Shown here: in pieces, positions 46,891 to 58,996 of the stretch
How positions within the stretch are numbered: position 1 is the first letter of the stretch
How the letters are laid out: every line of letters starts with the position of its first letter
From: Callorhinus ursinus
Lineage: Eukaryota > Chordata > Mammalia > Carnivora > Otariidae
NCBI RefSeq assembly: GCF_003265705.1
Contig: NW_020312827.1
Location: forward strand, 20,051,352 to 20,115,351
Length of the DNA: 64,000 nucleotides
Direction: 5' to 3'
The notes under the pieces: model-generated
Told to the model about the DNA's origin: nothing
What the model saw: the letters and a program-made list of their open reading frames with translations, nothing else
Database searches by the model: none
Made by a program: the position numbers and the translations under genes

Positions 46891-48040
46891 ATTTTATCCC
46901 TCCAAAATGTATGCCAGACTGCCCCAAGCTCTCGGTTATTTTGCTGCTTCTTTAAGATCTGAGTGATATGAAATTTGACTCTAATTCAGCTGTATTTCCT
47001 AAATTAACCATCTTATGTAATTAGCATCTCCTGATTTGTGTGTCTGGGTTTTTTTTTTCCCATAATTATCTTTTCTTTTCCCTCTTAAACAACATTGCCA
47101 CCCACGTAGTTTTTCAAATTACAGCTTTCATAGCCTTAGCTTATAAAACTGCTCAAATGGCCATCTTTTTTTTTTTCCTTTTTCAATCACAGTACATTAA
47201 AAAAAAAAAAAAACCTTGAGGAGGGACACTGTGTTCCTCAATCATATGTGAAGGTCCATCCCAGACAGAAGGGGTAAAGAACCAGTTTGACGTGGGTTTT
47301 GCCACAACAGTGAAATGACCCCACTTCCCTCTCTCACTCCCGTTCCCAGCTACTTCCTCAATTTTTCTCAATCAGAGCTTCACAACTAATGAAATGTACT
47401 AATTTCAAAAGTCATGCTGACCTTTGAATTAAACAAAGTTGAAAGAGATATGCCTCCAACCCTCTCATTCTCCACCCATGAACACCAAGGCCCACCAGGT
47501 ATTCTGCCACATTTAAAGACCAATTTGGATTGTGGAATATGAGATGCCAAAAACTCAGAAATGAATACAGCTCATTCTTCTATAACCCTCTGGGTTCCTG
47601 CCAGGTTCATCCTGGCAGGTGGAGCATAAAAGAAAGGGGAAAATGGCAAGGCAAAGGGAAACTTTCTTCATAACAGAAATTTACATTTATAATTAGTCCC
47701 AAAGAGCAGACATGACAAGCAAAAAACAGTACTACATGTTTTCACTTTGTTTTTTTGCATCATCCTTTCCCTTCTCTGTTTCAATCCAACTTTATTTAAA
47801 GAAAATAAAATTTTAATGCTGAAATTTACTAAGAAAATGTAGTTCACTTCAAATGAAAATCAGTGAGATCGCTGGTTCTTTCATCAGTTGTATAGATATC
47901 CCACTGAGTAACAAATTTAATGGATGACACAGGAATGTTTCAGCAGATAGATTATCCTAAAACATTACCATGTCTAGTGCACATTAACATAACTTTCTCA
48001 AGCTGTGAAATTAATGAAGAGCTGCAAAGTTCCCTGACTC
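46891..48040. other. No recognised gene; T-rich and A-rich runs near 47166-47212
   Basis: A T11-12 run and an A14-15 run lie close together. A GC-rich 9-bp hairpin 'cctgccagg'-ttcat-'cctggcagg' is at 47597-47619. Confidence 0.5.
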
Positions 48041-48044
48041 CATG

Positions 48045-48048
<4 letters not shown>

Positions 48049-48096
<48 letters not shown>
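48049..48096 (+). repeat. (GT)24 microsatellite
   Basis: 48 bases of uninterrupted GT, the longest pure dinucleotide array in the window. Confidence 0.97.
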
Positions 48097-48098
<2 letters not shown>

Positions 48099-48414
48099 AA
48101 GATGACCCTTAAAAGAAGACTCCACACACAGCTCTCTTGTATGATAGTTAGGCCTTATAATTTAGAAGCTGCTATTTTCCCTAGGGGTGAAAAAAAGCTG
48201 CTGTCTCAATCTCTTGGACTGAGCGACCATTCACTTTAATGAAACCAACCAGCATGAATGTCAAAGTCTCCTTCTATTTACTACCATGTATGAATTACTG
48301 AACCCAAGAATCTGCCTGAAGTTGGGAAATTTTAAGTATTTCAGTTATGAGATAGAAATATTTTTCGTAAAACTTTTATTGAAATTTTAGCATATAATCT
48401 GGGACTGAGTAATC

Positions 48415-48610
48415 ATGTCAAAGAAATTATCTCATGTAATGATCCCAGGATCCTCTGAGAAAGGTCCTGAGACTTCCCCATTTTCTCAAGTGAGGCATCT
48501 GAGTTTTGAGAGGTATATCCCAGTGTTAAGTAGTATGTTTCAAAGTAAATGAGGAAAACTGTAATCAGATCTGATTCCAAAGCCCATTTGCTTCACTTCA
48601 CCACTAATCT
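48415..48610 (-). repeat. MIR SINE, antisense
   Basis: 'aaattatctcatgtaatgat', 'acttccccattttctcaagt' and 'gaggcatctgagttttgaga' follow the antisense MIR order. Confidence 0.75.
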
Positions 48611-49660
48611 AAATTTGTTAAAAGGGGAAAAATAAAAACAAACATGTAGAGTTTGACTCATTATCAGTTAAGAGAGTATAGCAATAAAAAGCATCCACAA
48701 ATATTTCTAAGATACAAACAGTAAGGGGAGAATTAATGTGAAAGAAAAGGAATAATGGAGATGTGATGGAATGAAATCAGACAAGGATGAAATCTATCTG
48801 TATCAACTGCCCCATCCCTTCCTGTGTGAAAAATAACCATGCTGAGAACAGAATAAAGGACTCTTTGTTTCCATATGCAGAAGACAAAGCATCTGAAGCT
48901 GAGTGTTGTAGCTGCCACTGTCTTCCTGTTTCCCTGCTTGAGGGTCCAATTAAAATAGAAAAAGCCTAGAGTTTGTGTTTTTTCCATTACCAATAGCTAT
49001 ATATTATTCACTTTGATTTCTCTAGGTATAAAGACTGTTGGGCTTGTGGGAGGAAAGAAGCAAAGAGACCAGTGACTGCCATCTGCTCAGATCATAAGGG
49101 CAGCCTGTCAACAGAGGGTGCTTAATAAAGCCATTTCTTTCAAGAATACTTATCAACTACAGGGGCTGCAGGCCACTGAACCCTGTGCAGAGTCGGCGAT
49201 GGAGTTCCTTTACACCCCTCCCCCTCCGCAAATATCAGTGTCACAGTTTCAAGTGTTATCCAGAAGACACCAAATACCTGTTACTAAAAGCAAATAATTC
49301 CACCAAATAGCTGTACTAGGTGAATATCCAAATAAGTCAATATTTGTGTCATTCAATTGATTGTAAAGTGTTAATCAAATGTAAGGTGGTATTAGGAAAC
49401 AGATTGCTCTCGTGTACTATATTGTGACATGTTCTCGACAACTGGATAACAGTTGTATTAATCCTTTGTATTGTATTGATGGTTTTCGGATAACAACATG
49501 GTGCCCCCAAAATTTTCTCAAAGGTCGTAAGACTAGGAAGTAGTACAGGCTACACTCATGTGGCTCTTTTTATTACCATTCTAGCAATTTCTTCACTGTA
49601 TCATAGATCCCTCATTTCAGTTATTTTTTATTGTTACATGGATATTTTCAAGCACAATTA
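48611..49660. other. No recognised gene
   Basis: Unassigned, with short chance frames only. Confidence 0.45.
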
Positions 49661-50243
49661 TGCTTGAAGGACAGTGGCAGAATATGCCACCTCAAAATCT
49701 TTTACTTTGGCATAAGGATGATTTTGAGCTGAAGGCAACTGAGATAAAAGAAAAACTCTCTGTCCTCCTATTTGCCTAAAACAGGACATAAATCTGTAAC
49801 GCTGTCCCCCTCTCCTCTCTCTATGAGGAAGGACAGAAGTTAATCACAGAAGACAAGTCTAGATCCTCATCAGCCCAAAGAGTGGACTGGAGGGATCTGC
49901 ATAACAACTTTACTAACTAGCCCTTAATTTCCATTAGTTACCCCCATATATTTCCCTTACCACAGTTTGCTGCCTTTGGAAGCCTAAAATCCTTTTCCTT
50001 TGTCTTGCCAATTCTCTACAAATTTATTGTTCTTGTTAAGATGCTCTTTAAGCCCAAGTTCTAACCACCTCTTTGAGTTATTCATCACAGAGTTTTCTCC
50101 CATGTGATGTGTGCCGCACACATTTATAAAATGTTTTTTTTTTCTTTCTCTTATTAATCTGCCTTCTGTCAGTCTACTTTGCATGGGCCCAGCTAATGAA
50201 CCCAAAATACGTAGAGGAAAAAGAAAACATTTCATCCCCTACT
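49661..50243 (+). mobile_element. Probable solo endogenous retrovirus LTR
   Basis: 'atatgccacctcaaaatctt', 'attttgagctgaaggcaact', 'ctgcataacaactttactaa', 'agtttgctgcctttggaagc', 'tgttcttgttaagatgctct', 'cacagagttttctcccatgt' and 'attaatctgccttctgtcag' form an LTR-like order I associate with old mammalian retroviral LTRs, but I cannot fix the family. No gag, pol or env sequence adjoins it. The start TG at 49661 and the end are estimates. Confidence 0.6.
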
Positions 50244-51760
50244 TTGGCATAGTTTATATAAGGAAAATTAAAATAATCTCCCTGACACACTTTCTGGTGT
50301 TAGTTTATTAATTGAATGAGAACAACAATAACCTTAGTTGTTTTGAATTGGTTGGTGCATGCTTGTAAATGCCAACACATCATACCCACAGTCACTTTTT
50401 TTCACATCATTTTTTATGCCTCTAACCCAAGAATTTCTTCATATCTGCCTGGAACAAATAGTTCAATTCCCCCATTCTCTTAAAATTAAAAAAAAAAAAT
50501 CCTAATGCAAAGTAATATCCTGGAGTGGAAGAATGTCCTTGAGAACTACCACCTGACTTTCTCTAGCCATAGCTCAGTGTCTTTGAATATGTTGTTTTAT
50601 GGGCCTATGTTAATCTCATTGTATTAGAAACTGTCTAGAGTCTGTATACTTTATTAAAGCCAAGCCCCCTGTCTACCTTTTCTGTCCAGGTGAGAACTGA
50701 CACTCTTGAAACTAGAATAGCCCAAATGTCTGAGCCAGAACTCCCTTTCTTTGCAAATTATTCACATGTGTCCCAAGCTGTTGGTGAGCTGGTGACGAGT
50801 GGCTCTTGGATTTCTTTGTGTAGTTAGTCCCTACTCTCCAAGCCATTGACTTATGGGTAATGTGGTGTGAAGCTTGCTTTTCCAATTGGAACTCTCTTTT
50901 CAATTCCAACCTTAGTCAGTGGTGATTGAATGTCATCACCTATAGATTGATTTTTGATCCTAAAATGTCACAGAGCATTCATCTCAGAATGGTTCCCAGG
51001 AGGTGACCATCAGCATCTCAGAAACCACTACCAACAGCATGGTTCATCAATCAATATATGCAATATTTTCTTTAAAACTCTGAAATGAATCCAAGTTTTC
51101 CCAAACCTCAAGCCAAGTCCAGATGCATGGAAAATGTTAGTGATTTTTTTTCCTTATAATTGGCTCTGTTTCACGCATACTTTGCAAAGACTTAGGTTTT
51201 TAGGTAAATAACATAAATGGTGGTTTCATTTGGTGGCAACCAAAAAACCAGGTGAAAACATGAGAGCTGTGGCTGTCTTTTCTTTTCCATTCATGGATTT
51301 GTTCAAATCCAGATAATTCTGGGGTATTATTTTGTAGGGACAACAACAACAAAATGTTCAAATAGGCAGGAACTCCCAGCATTCCTAAAACTCAGTCAAC
51401 TACTATGAAAAAGTCAAAACTCGGAAATTGTGACATTCTTAATAAAGGAATTAAGATGATTTTTGTTCACTTAAGCAGAAAAATTAGTTAAAAAAAGAAA
51501 TCATAAAAATGTATACAAATAGAGATTAAGCATTTTATTTTACCTTAAATACATATATAAGCATGTGCTCAGCAATCTTTCATTAAGGGTCAAGGCCTTT
51601 TCCATGAGGCTATCTCCAATAACTGAAATTTAACTCACCTTTCTTTTATAAAACCATATGTAGCATTATCTAAAACACCCAGTTTTAATTTCTTTAAAGA
51701 GAAAAGGAGAACTTAAGCCAGTAAAGAACAATCTGAATTAAAATCCTTCTAGATATTTTT
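50244..51760. other. No recognised gene
   Basis: AT-rich, unassigned. Confidence 0.45.
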
Positions 51761-51774
51761 CTCCATTTTTTTAA

Positions 51775-51889
51775 CATTTATTTTTAGACTTTATTTTTAA
51801 GTAATATCTACACCCAGTGTGGGGCTCAAACTCACAATTCTGAGATCAAGAGTCGCATGCTCCACCAACTGAGCCAGCCAGGTGACCCT
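51775..51889 (-). mobile_element. SINEC, antisense, short subtype
   Basis: 'ctttatttttaagtaatatc', 'gtggggctcaaactcacaat' and 'ccaactgagccagccaggtg' match the same subtype as the copy at 3372-3509. The imperfect TSD is 'ctccatttttttaa' (51761-51774) against 'ctccagtctttttaa' (51890-51904). Confidence 0.88.
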
Positions 51890-51904
51890 CTCCAGTCTTT
51901 TTAA

Positions 51905-52189
51905 AAGCTCTCACCAACACTTCATTTGACTTAAAATGTTTTAACAATTCATTTTCACTAAGTCTTTAAAAAGCATTCAACTTAGTTTTGTAGAAACAAG
52001 TTTTTTCTCTAACATGATTCATCAACTACTATAACATAAAGTAAATGATGTAATTCGAATAATGGGTACAGCTGACACACAAGTATGAAAACAAAGACAA
52101 CTGATTCTTGGTAAGTGTATAACTCAAGCAGTGGGAGCAACTGGTAGGTTTAACTTGCAGAAATGTTCAGTACACTGGGCCATCAATTA
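51905..52189. other. No recognised gene
   Basis: AT-rich, unassigned. Confidence 0.4.
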
Positions 52190-52400
52190 TATGTTCATAT
52201 CTGTTAGCTATTGCTATAATAATGCTTCAGTAACAAATAAACACACAACCATAATGTCATACAACAACAAATATTTACGTTACTCACTCACAAGTTTCTG
52301 AATCCATTGGGGATCAGCTGAACTGGGCCCCAGGTTAGGATAAGGCATGCTCTGTGTATCTCACTCTGTATACCAGCCTGAAAGGGTAGTAGCTACCTGG
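52190..52400 (+). repeat. Old interspersed repeat, family unresolved
   Basis: 'tgttagctattgctataata', 'acaacaacaaatatttacgt' and 'tggggatcagctgaactggg' resemble a common old mammalian retroelement that I cannot name. Strand is arbitrary. Confidence 0.4.
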
Positions 52401-53005
52401 GATTCATCTCTTTCATGTGCCAGGTACTCTGGAGAGATAAAAAAAAAAATGAATAAAGAATTATCTTTGCCCTTGAGGAGCTGATGAATTATCTATGCTG
52501 AGAGATAAAGAATAGTTTAGACTAGACAGTGAAAAAGGAAAAATTTGGTTCTTTGACTTTTAATGCCCTTATAAAATAATGGATTTACCTTCCTCAGTAT
52601 GGTTCTGCAAGAACTAATAATAAAGTGAGCTAACATACACTGATTATTGTTAGCAGCAAATAATTACCCAGTGCCTTTTACACACATCCCCTCAGACTGT
52701 CACACCTGATACATTAAGTGTGAGAAAACAATGGAATATAATGCATTCCTTAAAAGTAGGACACTGTGGTGCTCTTCAAAAGAAGAAGACACCTGGATAA
52801 CACCCAGTCAATAATAGGCAACCGTTTGATGAAAGAGAAAAGTTTTGACAATAAGAGAACAGGGCAGATACTGCCCTGGAGATACTTGAATTTCTTTTAC
52901 TATAAGCAGACAAATGTTAAGCGTACTTGAGGAAGTTGTACAGGGTAGAGGGAAGAACACTGCATTATCTAAGATTCTTCCATTTCCATCTCCTTAAAGT
53001 GAACT
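52401..53005. other. No recognised gene
   Basis: AT-rich; an A9 run lies at about 52441-52449. Confidence 0.4.
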
Positions 53006-53022
53006 AGAACTTAGACACTCAG

Positions 53023-53271
53023 TGGGGCGCCTGGGTGGCTCAGTCAGTTAAGCATCTGATTCTTGGTTTCAGCTCAGGTCATAATCTTAGGGTTGTGAGA
53101 TCTAACCCCATGTCAAACCCTGTGTGGACCACCCAGTGGAGCCCCATATGGGGCTCCCCACTTGGCTGGGAGTCTGCTTGAAGATTCTCTCCCTCTGTCT
53201 CTCCCCCCACTGGTGCGTGTATGGGCATTCTCTCTCTCTCTCTCTTTCAAATAAATAAATATAAAAAAAAA
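53023..53271 (+). mobile_element. SINEC, sense, longer subtype, exact TSD
   Basis: Head 'ggggcgcctgggtggctcag' starts at 53024, followed by 'tctgattcttggtttcagc', 'ccatatggggctccccactt', a CT run and an A-rich tail. At about 249 bp it is the longest copy here, with an extra middle segment. The 17-base TSD 'agaacttagacactcag' is exact (53006-53022, 53272-53288). Confidence 0.96.
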
Positions 53272-53288
53272 AGAACTTAGACACTCAG

Positions 53289-53785
53289 GAAAGAGACTGA
53301 ATATAGATTCCTGTGCTTGCTCTGCAACTAATTAGCAGTGTGGTCTTTGGCAAATCACCTAGTGTCTCTAGAGTTTATCTCCCCTAGAAATCTTCTCTGA
53401 TTACTCTTCCCCTCCCAAAGCTGGGATAGATGGGACCCATTTATTCCTTTGTATCTTAATCTTATCTCTATTACCTTGCCTATTAAATTGTTTTATAATT
53501 ACTATGGATTATATTTGCCTCTTGCACTACCCTGCTCCTTGAGATCAGAGTCAGTGTCTTACACATTTTTTTAAAAGATTTAGTTATTTACTTAAGAGAG
53601 AGAAAGAGGGAGGGGGAAGAGGGGCAGAGGGAGAGAGAGAGAGAATCCCAAAGGAGACTCCCCACTGAGTACAGAGCCCATTGCAGGACTGGATCCTAGA
53701 ACCCTAAGAACATTACCCAAGCTGAAACCAAGAGTCATCTGCCTGACCAGTTGAGCCACCCAGGTGCCATGTCTTACACATTTTT
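53289..53785 (+). repeat. MIR relic (53290-53375) then L2 relic (to 53785), sense, split by a SINEC
   Basis: 'gtgtggtctttggcaaatca' with 'cctagtgtctctag' is MIR. 'gctccttgagatcagagtca' with 'gtgtcttacac' is L2. Confidence 0.65.
53571..53769 (-). mobile_element. SINEC, antisense, inside L2, exact TSD
   Basis: 'ttaaaagatttagttattta', GA-rich block, 'ggagactccccactgagtac', 'agttgagccacccaggtgcc'. The 16-base TSD 'tgtcttacacattttt' is exact (53555-53570, 53770-53785). Confidence 0.96.
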
Positions 53786-54244
53786 GTAGAATAAATCTAA
53801 GAAAGAAAATAAGACTTCTTAGTGATTGGTCTAAAGCACTCACACTCTACCACAGGCCCTTCAGAAACTGTGAAAATCTGTAAATTTCACTTTGGCTGAG
53901 GAAATCCCAACATATGTCTGATAATAAACCCTACTCACTCTCTGCCCCACACAGTATAATAATTTCTACTGTAGGACCGAAGTCCAAATTCAACAGAGTA
54001 GGTTGATATTTTATTCTTCAACATTGCATTTAAATTCTGGCCTGGTTATATGACTTGGAAAATAAAGCTTAGGCCTTTGTTCTGCCATCTTTTGGCTGTT
54101 GGCAATTTTTAAAAATGCACAACAATGAAAATCTTAGTGTTTCCGGGACTCAAAATAACTCTTTCCTTAAAAACAGGCCACTGGTATGACCTAGAGAAAA
54201 TGCTTAAATGTTAACTTTAGAAGAAAGTTGAGGTTTGACTCAAT
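53786..54244. other. No recognised gene
   Basis: Unassigned. Confidence 0.4.
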
Positions 54245-54360
54245 CTAAGAGGTTTTCTTTTATCTTATTTTATAATTTGAGAAAATTGAGACCTTGAGAG
54301 ATAAATTAACTTGCACAAAGTTACCATAAGTCTCCTAAACAATAGGCCTGGACTTTAAAA
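54245..54360 (-). repeat. MIR relic, antisense
   Basis: 'aatttgagaaaattgagacc', 'cttgagagataaattaactt' and 'gcacaaagttaccataag' fit antisense MIR. Confidence 0.65.
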
Positions 54361-54387
54361 GTCTAATATGTATTTTAAAAAGAAGAA

Positions 54388-54627
54388 GAAGGGGCGCCTG
54401 GGTGGCTCAGTCATTAAGCGTCTGCCTTCAGCTCAGGTCATGATGCCAGGGTCCTGGGATCAAGCCCCATATCGGGCTCCTTGCTCTGTGGGGAGCCTGC
54501 TTCTCCCTCTGCCTCTGCCTGCCGCTCCCCCTGCTTGTGCATGCTCACTCTTTCTCTTTCTCTCTCTCTCTGTCAAATAAATAAATAAAATCTTTTAAAA
54601 TTAAAAAATTTAAATAAAATAAAAAGA
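54388..54627 (+). mobile_element. SINEC, sense
   Basis: Head 'ggggcgcctgggtggctcag' starts at 54391, followed by 'tcctgggatcaagccccat', 'tctgtggggagcctgcttct', CT-rich middle and a long A-rich tail. Probable TSD 'ttaaaaagaagaa' (54375-54387) against 'ttaaaaagaaaaa' (54628-54640), weak because it is low complexity. Confidence 0.94.
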
Positions 54628-54754
54628 TTAAAAAGAAAAATGACTCAGTATCTTACTTCCTTCGATGCCACATATATTACTTCTTTTTATTTGCTACCCT
54701 GACAACTCTTCATGAACATTCTTCAATCCAGAATGATCTACGTTCATTTTTAAA

Positions 54755-54845
54755 GAGCTGTGCAATGATGGGCAAGCCATTAGGCCTCTCTGGTTTCAAT
54801 TCTAATAATGGACTTAGTTTACATGATAGTCCAGATCCTTTCTAT
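54755..54845 (+). repeat. MIR relic, sense
   Basis: 'ctgtgcaatgatgggcaagc' and 'cattaggcctctctggtttc' match the MIR core. Confidence 0.6.
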
Positions 54846-55294
54846 ATATCCTCTGCACAATAGAGAGATTAGATTGGGATTTGGGAATACTTGTTATAAA
54901 ATGGGATTCTGTCCCCTGCCAGAGTCTTGGGGACAGTTAATGGTTACACTCAACCTTGATTGAGGTCTGCATTGATGTATTAAAAAGGGGCTACCAAAAG
55001 CTGAAAGCTCTTATAAGTGAAGTTATTTAAATTAAGGCAGGAAATTGTGTGTCAGAGAAAGAGAAAGGGGGAATACTACATGTATAAAAATATATATTCA
55101 TATCTTTTGTTGTTAATTCATTTTCAAAATTCTCATATTGATCTTGATTAATTTCTGTTATAATATCCATTGAGGGGAATTTGTAATAAAATGGGCAAAA
55201 TCACATATCTGGTGAGAGTTTAATTTGCTGGTTTTGTTCTGGTAATATAATAAAAGTCTTATAAAAAAAAAGTCTTATAGATGACTACTTTTGA

Positions 55295-55412
55295 TATAGC
55301 TTTGGGAATTTATTCCAAAGAAAAAGATTCAGATACAAGAATATTTAGTACGGCATTGTGAAAAACTAGAAATGTTCTACATGACCAGAAGGAGTACCAA
55401 TAATTTAGTATT
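55295..55412 (+). mobile_element. L1ME-type fragment, sense
   Basis: 'tttgggaatttattccaaag', 'ttagtacggcattgtgaaaa' and 'actagaaatgttctacatga' match an old L1 3' segment. Confidence 0.65.
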
Positions 55413-58205
55413 TAGCAATTACCACCAGGCTTTTTGAAGCCCTGAGCAGCTTTCTCTCTGTTATTCTACACTTGCATCTTACCATCTGGACCATAAAAAT
55501 AATCAAGATAGAAGGGCCCTTTGTCACTGTCTTCTCCAAAGGTCTCACTTGAGAAATAGGAAAGCAAAGGCCAAGACATTGAGTCCCCCACACAAGCAGC
55601 CATTTATAGTCACCATAGTTTCTCCTTACATAGCCCAAGAGAGATGGTTCTCCAGTTTCTTGTCCAGCCAAATAGTAATCAGATTTTACCCTTTTATATC
55701 ATAGTTTTATTACTCTGCAAAATACCTAGTTTCTACTGGCAAAATTTCTCATATTAGGTCAGTTCCCTCAGAAGGAGAATTACTATTACCCATGTGTTCA
55801 AAAAGTTAATCTACTTTCTACTTCTTTGGTTGCTGATGAGTACAAAGATATGATCACATTGCACTGGTCCACCCAGACTATATCCCAAAAGCCTTTGTAA
55901 TGCCTAGTAAATCTGGGCTCAACCTGAGGTTTATAAGTAACAAAATCCCTGGCTTTTCTCATAAAACAAAGTGGAAAGCTTTTCTTAGTTCTGTCTTCTA
56001 TCTTGCTCCCAGAATAAGACTAAGCATGCCTCTGAGTAGAAGACATAAAATGGCCACCTCATGAAGACCTATTCCATACTCCAAATCCTAACAATCCTAT
56101 TTTCTAGGACAATGTCCCCTAGAGGGTTAAATATTTTGTATGGCACCCAAAGTCATTTACAAAGCCCGGCAATCATTTCAGGTAATGAGAAAACAATAGA
56201 GGAAGCTCTGGAACAAAGCCATTAAAAGCCATCTTTCGGGGTGAATATGTGCAGATGGGTTGGCTGAGTTTTGTTGCTTTTAAGGCACAGTGATTTAGGT
56301 GATTGTTTAAATCTTTTTGTCTGCATCAGTATTTAAACAGCATTTGTATGTCTGAAGACCAAAGGACCTATAACAAATTTCACAGAAACCTACTCAATTT
56401 ATTAAGACTAGCTTTAGTGACCATAAGGATTCATAACACATGTGAGTCTGACAACACACCCCAAAGATCACTGGAAGCCTGAAGCAATCTGCAATTGGCT
56501 ATCCTCACAGAAGGCATAAAAAAACAAAAAAACAAACAAAAAAACCTGTCTTCCCCTGAAGAAATGGAGTCTACCTCCTTAAAGAGATCAATGACCTAGC
56601 CCACTTAAAGCTTGCCTTTGTCTGCTCTTCTTTGCTTTGAAAACAGGTTAAGCCCTCTGGGTTATGCAGTCTGTAGCATAACCTGAAATAAAACTTAATA
56701 TGAACACATCACCAAAAAAGTCTTCATGAGTACCCTGTTTGGTCCCCTGCAAAGCACCACTGTCCATATGGAGAGGTGTTTCATAACCCTTCCATGTTTA
56801 TTGCTCCTTCTCAGCATTAAAGTATGTAAGCATCCAAAAGGGATGATTTCTTGGCTGCAATAGCTCATTTGAAATGCACTCCATAATTAGCAACTTTGAA
56901 AGCAAAGAGGTAAATTTTGTCACATGTATTATTAAAGCAGAGTGAGATCCCCCAGGACCAAATTAGGCACCTGATTAAAAATGTCCATGTTAAGAGAAAC
57001 AAGTAGATAGGGAGCTGTGCTCTCAGCCATCCCAAATTAAGTCACTGATTGAAGTGCCTATTCAAGCCATGTGGAAATATGCAGAACCTGGGACTGATTT
57101 GGTGCATCAAAACTCAAATTCTCAACTTGAATGCTGGTCAGCCAGAGTCGACTTCAGAGGGGTCATCCGCAAGTGAGGACATGAGGGATGGGGATGAGTG
57201 ACCTGATGGGCAAGTAATCAAGTAACTACAGTGCAATAAGAAAAGTAATACTGGGAACTGATTCATTCTACAACATATTTTCAAGTCCTGTGCTAGCTAG
57301 ATGCTAGATTTTAGGCTTCTAGTGTTTTCTTTGCCCCTCTTGATTTTGGCCAAGACTCCTACCACCTCCATACCCCTGGTTCCACTTGTGTAAATTGTGG
57401 GGGTGGGAAGAAATGATTCATAAGGGAACTCTTACATGATTTTAGGAAAAGGAGTTAAAAATCTATCTGAACTTTTATTTTGTTGTGGGATGCAGTATAT
57501 TTTCATTTAACCACATTCAAGTTGATTTTATAAAGACTTTTTAAATTCTAACTCCTGCCAAACTCCTAGAATGATTTGCAGTAATCTCTGAGAAGTGCTA
57601 TATAACCATCAAAAGAAAGGCAAACTGCAGCACAACAGACAATACTGTCACTTCAGGAGAGGAGAATTCCTAAAACTCTGATGCCTAAGAGAGATGAGGA
57701 TGACAAAACACCCTCTTAACTTATTGGTGTTTGTGGCAGGCGAGAGAGAGTTTAATGAGCTTGGCAAAGCAGCTCGGTGGTGCTCTGCCTGGCCTCAGCT
57801 CTGTGTATCCCACATCCGGAGATGGCTTTGTTTAGACAGGCCTAACTCCCTGGAGTTACTTTTTCCCTTTTCCTAAGGCAGTGTGTTTGGTTGACAAGAA
57901 ATGTCTTCCCCAAATGAATGCAGCTATCAAGTATACACAAAACCTAAAATTCAATTTAAAAAATTTTTAAAGCTGAAAAAGAAAAGAAAACATGCTAATG
58001 TAGTAATCCCAGACTGCCTTAATGAGCATGCTGACTGTTGGCAAGTTAAAACTGTTGTGGGAATCATAATTTGAAATTTCCTGCTCGATGTAAATTCTCT
58101 GGGGCCAAATTGTCATAAAGATCTCTCTTATATTGAAATTCCATCTTTCCAGAATGTAAAGAACAATCTACCTTTATATCCAAGGTAAATCAAATTTAAG
58201 AGAGG
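55413..58205. other. Long stretch with no recognised gene or clear repeat
   Basis: Nearly 2.8 kb with only short chance frames, apart from an A/C-rich patch at 56518-56546. This is one of the longest repeat-poor stretches here. Confidence 0.45.
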
Positions 58206-58209
58206 AATT

Positions 58210-58320
58210 ACAAGGTGACCTTGGATATGTCATTTCACCCTTCTGAATCTCATCAGTGAAATGAAGGTTTTTGGATCTCTTAGTCCCTTGCCAGCACTAA
58301 CATTGTATGATCCTGTTTTA
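58210..58320 (+). repeat. MIR relic, sense
   Basis: 'aaggtgaccttggatatgtc', 'atttcacccttctgaatctc' and 'atcagtgaaatgaaggtttt' match MIR. Confidence 0.7.
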
Positions 58321-58923
58321 CAGGTGCTACCCAGTAATTGAGGGTTATATAAATAACACAGGAGTAAGAAGGAACCACTCAGGAAAGGCAGTTAGAAGCA
58401 TACATCTCAGCTTTCCTTCAAAATGTTAGCCAACAGGTTAATTTTCTTGGCATATTGCCTTCTTAGCTGTCAACATCTAATATTACTTCCTCCACAGGAT
58501 TTTAAAAATAAAAACATTTTTAAATGATCCAAACTCTAAAAGAGGACTTGAAGCTAAGAAGGTAAAAACTACTGGTGAATAAAATGCAAGATGACCATTC
58601 ATTAAAGAATCTGGTCTCTGTGGTTATTTTTATATCATACTCTGAAATCATCTTTCCTAACATTCTTATTTCAAGATATATGACACATTTCAGGCTTTAT
58701 CCTCACATGACAAACTGTTTTGCAGAACCCTTAGTGGGATGAAGCCCTATGACATAATAAGTTTTAAATGACACAGAATGTACAAGTAAAAGCCATCCTC
58801 AATGACAAGGAAGAGAGTCTAGTCCGTTTTTCTTCTAGATATTGGTCGCATTTTAATTAGTATTTATTTTTTTCTCATTCTTGTAAACCATTCTTGTTCA
58901 TGTGATAAAGATCTAGCTATAAC

Positions 58924-58996
58924 ATGAAGAAGAAAATGAAGACGAAGACTAAGAAGGAGGAGGAGGAGGAGGGAAAAAGAAAGGAAAGGAAAGGGT
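58924..58996 (+). repeat. Purine-only (GAA/GGA)n tract
   Basis: Almost all A and G on the + strand, with a 'ggaggaggaggagg' core and 'aaaggaaagg' units; a polypurine/polypyrimidine tract. Confidence 0.85.

Noticed and set aside
47166..47212. Neighbouring poly-T and poly-A as a retrocopy
   Set aside because: No coding homology or TSD was found around the runs; simple low-complexity sequence is enough.
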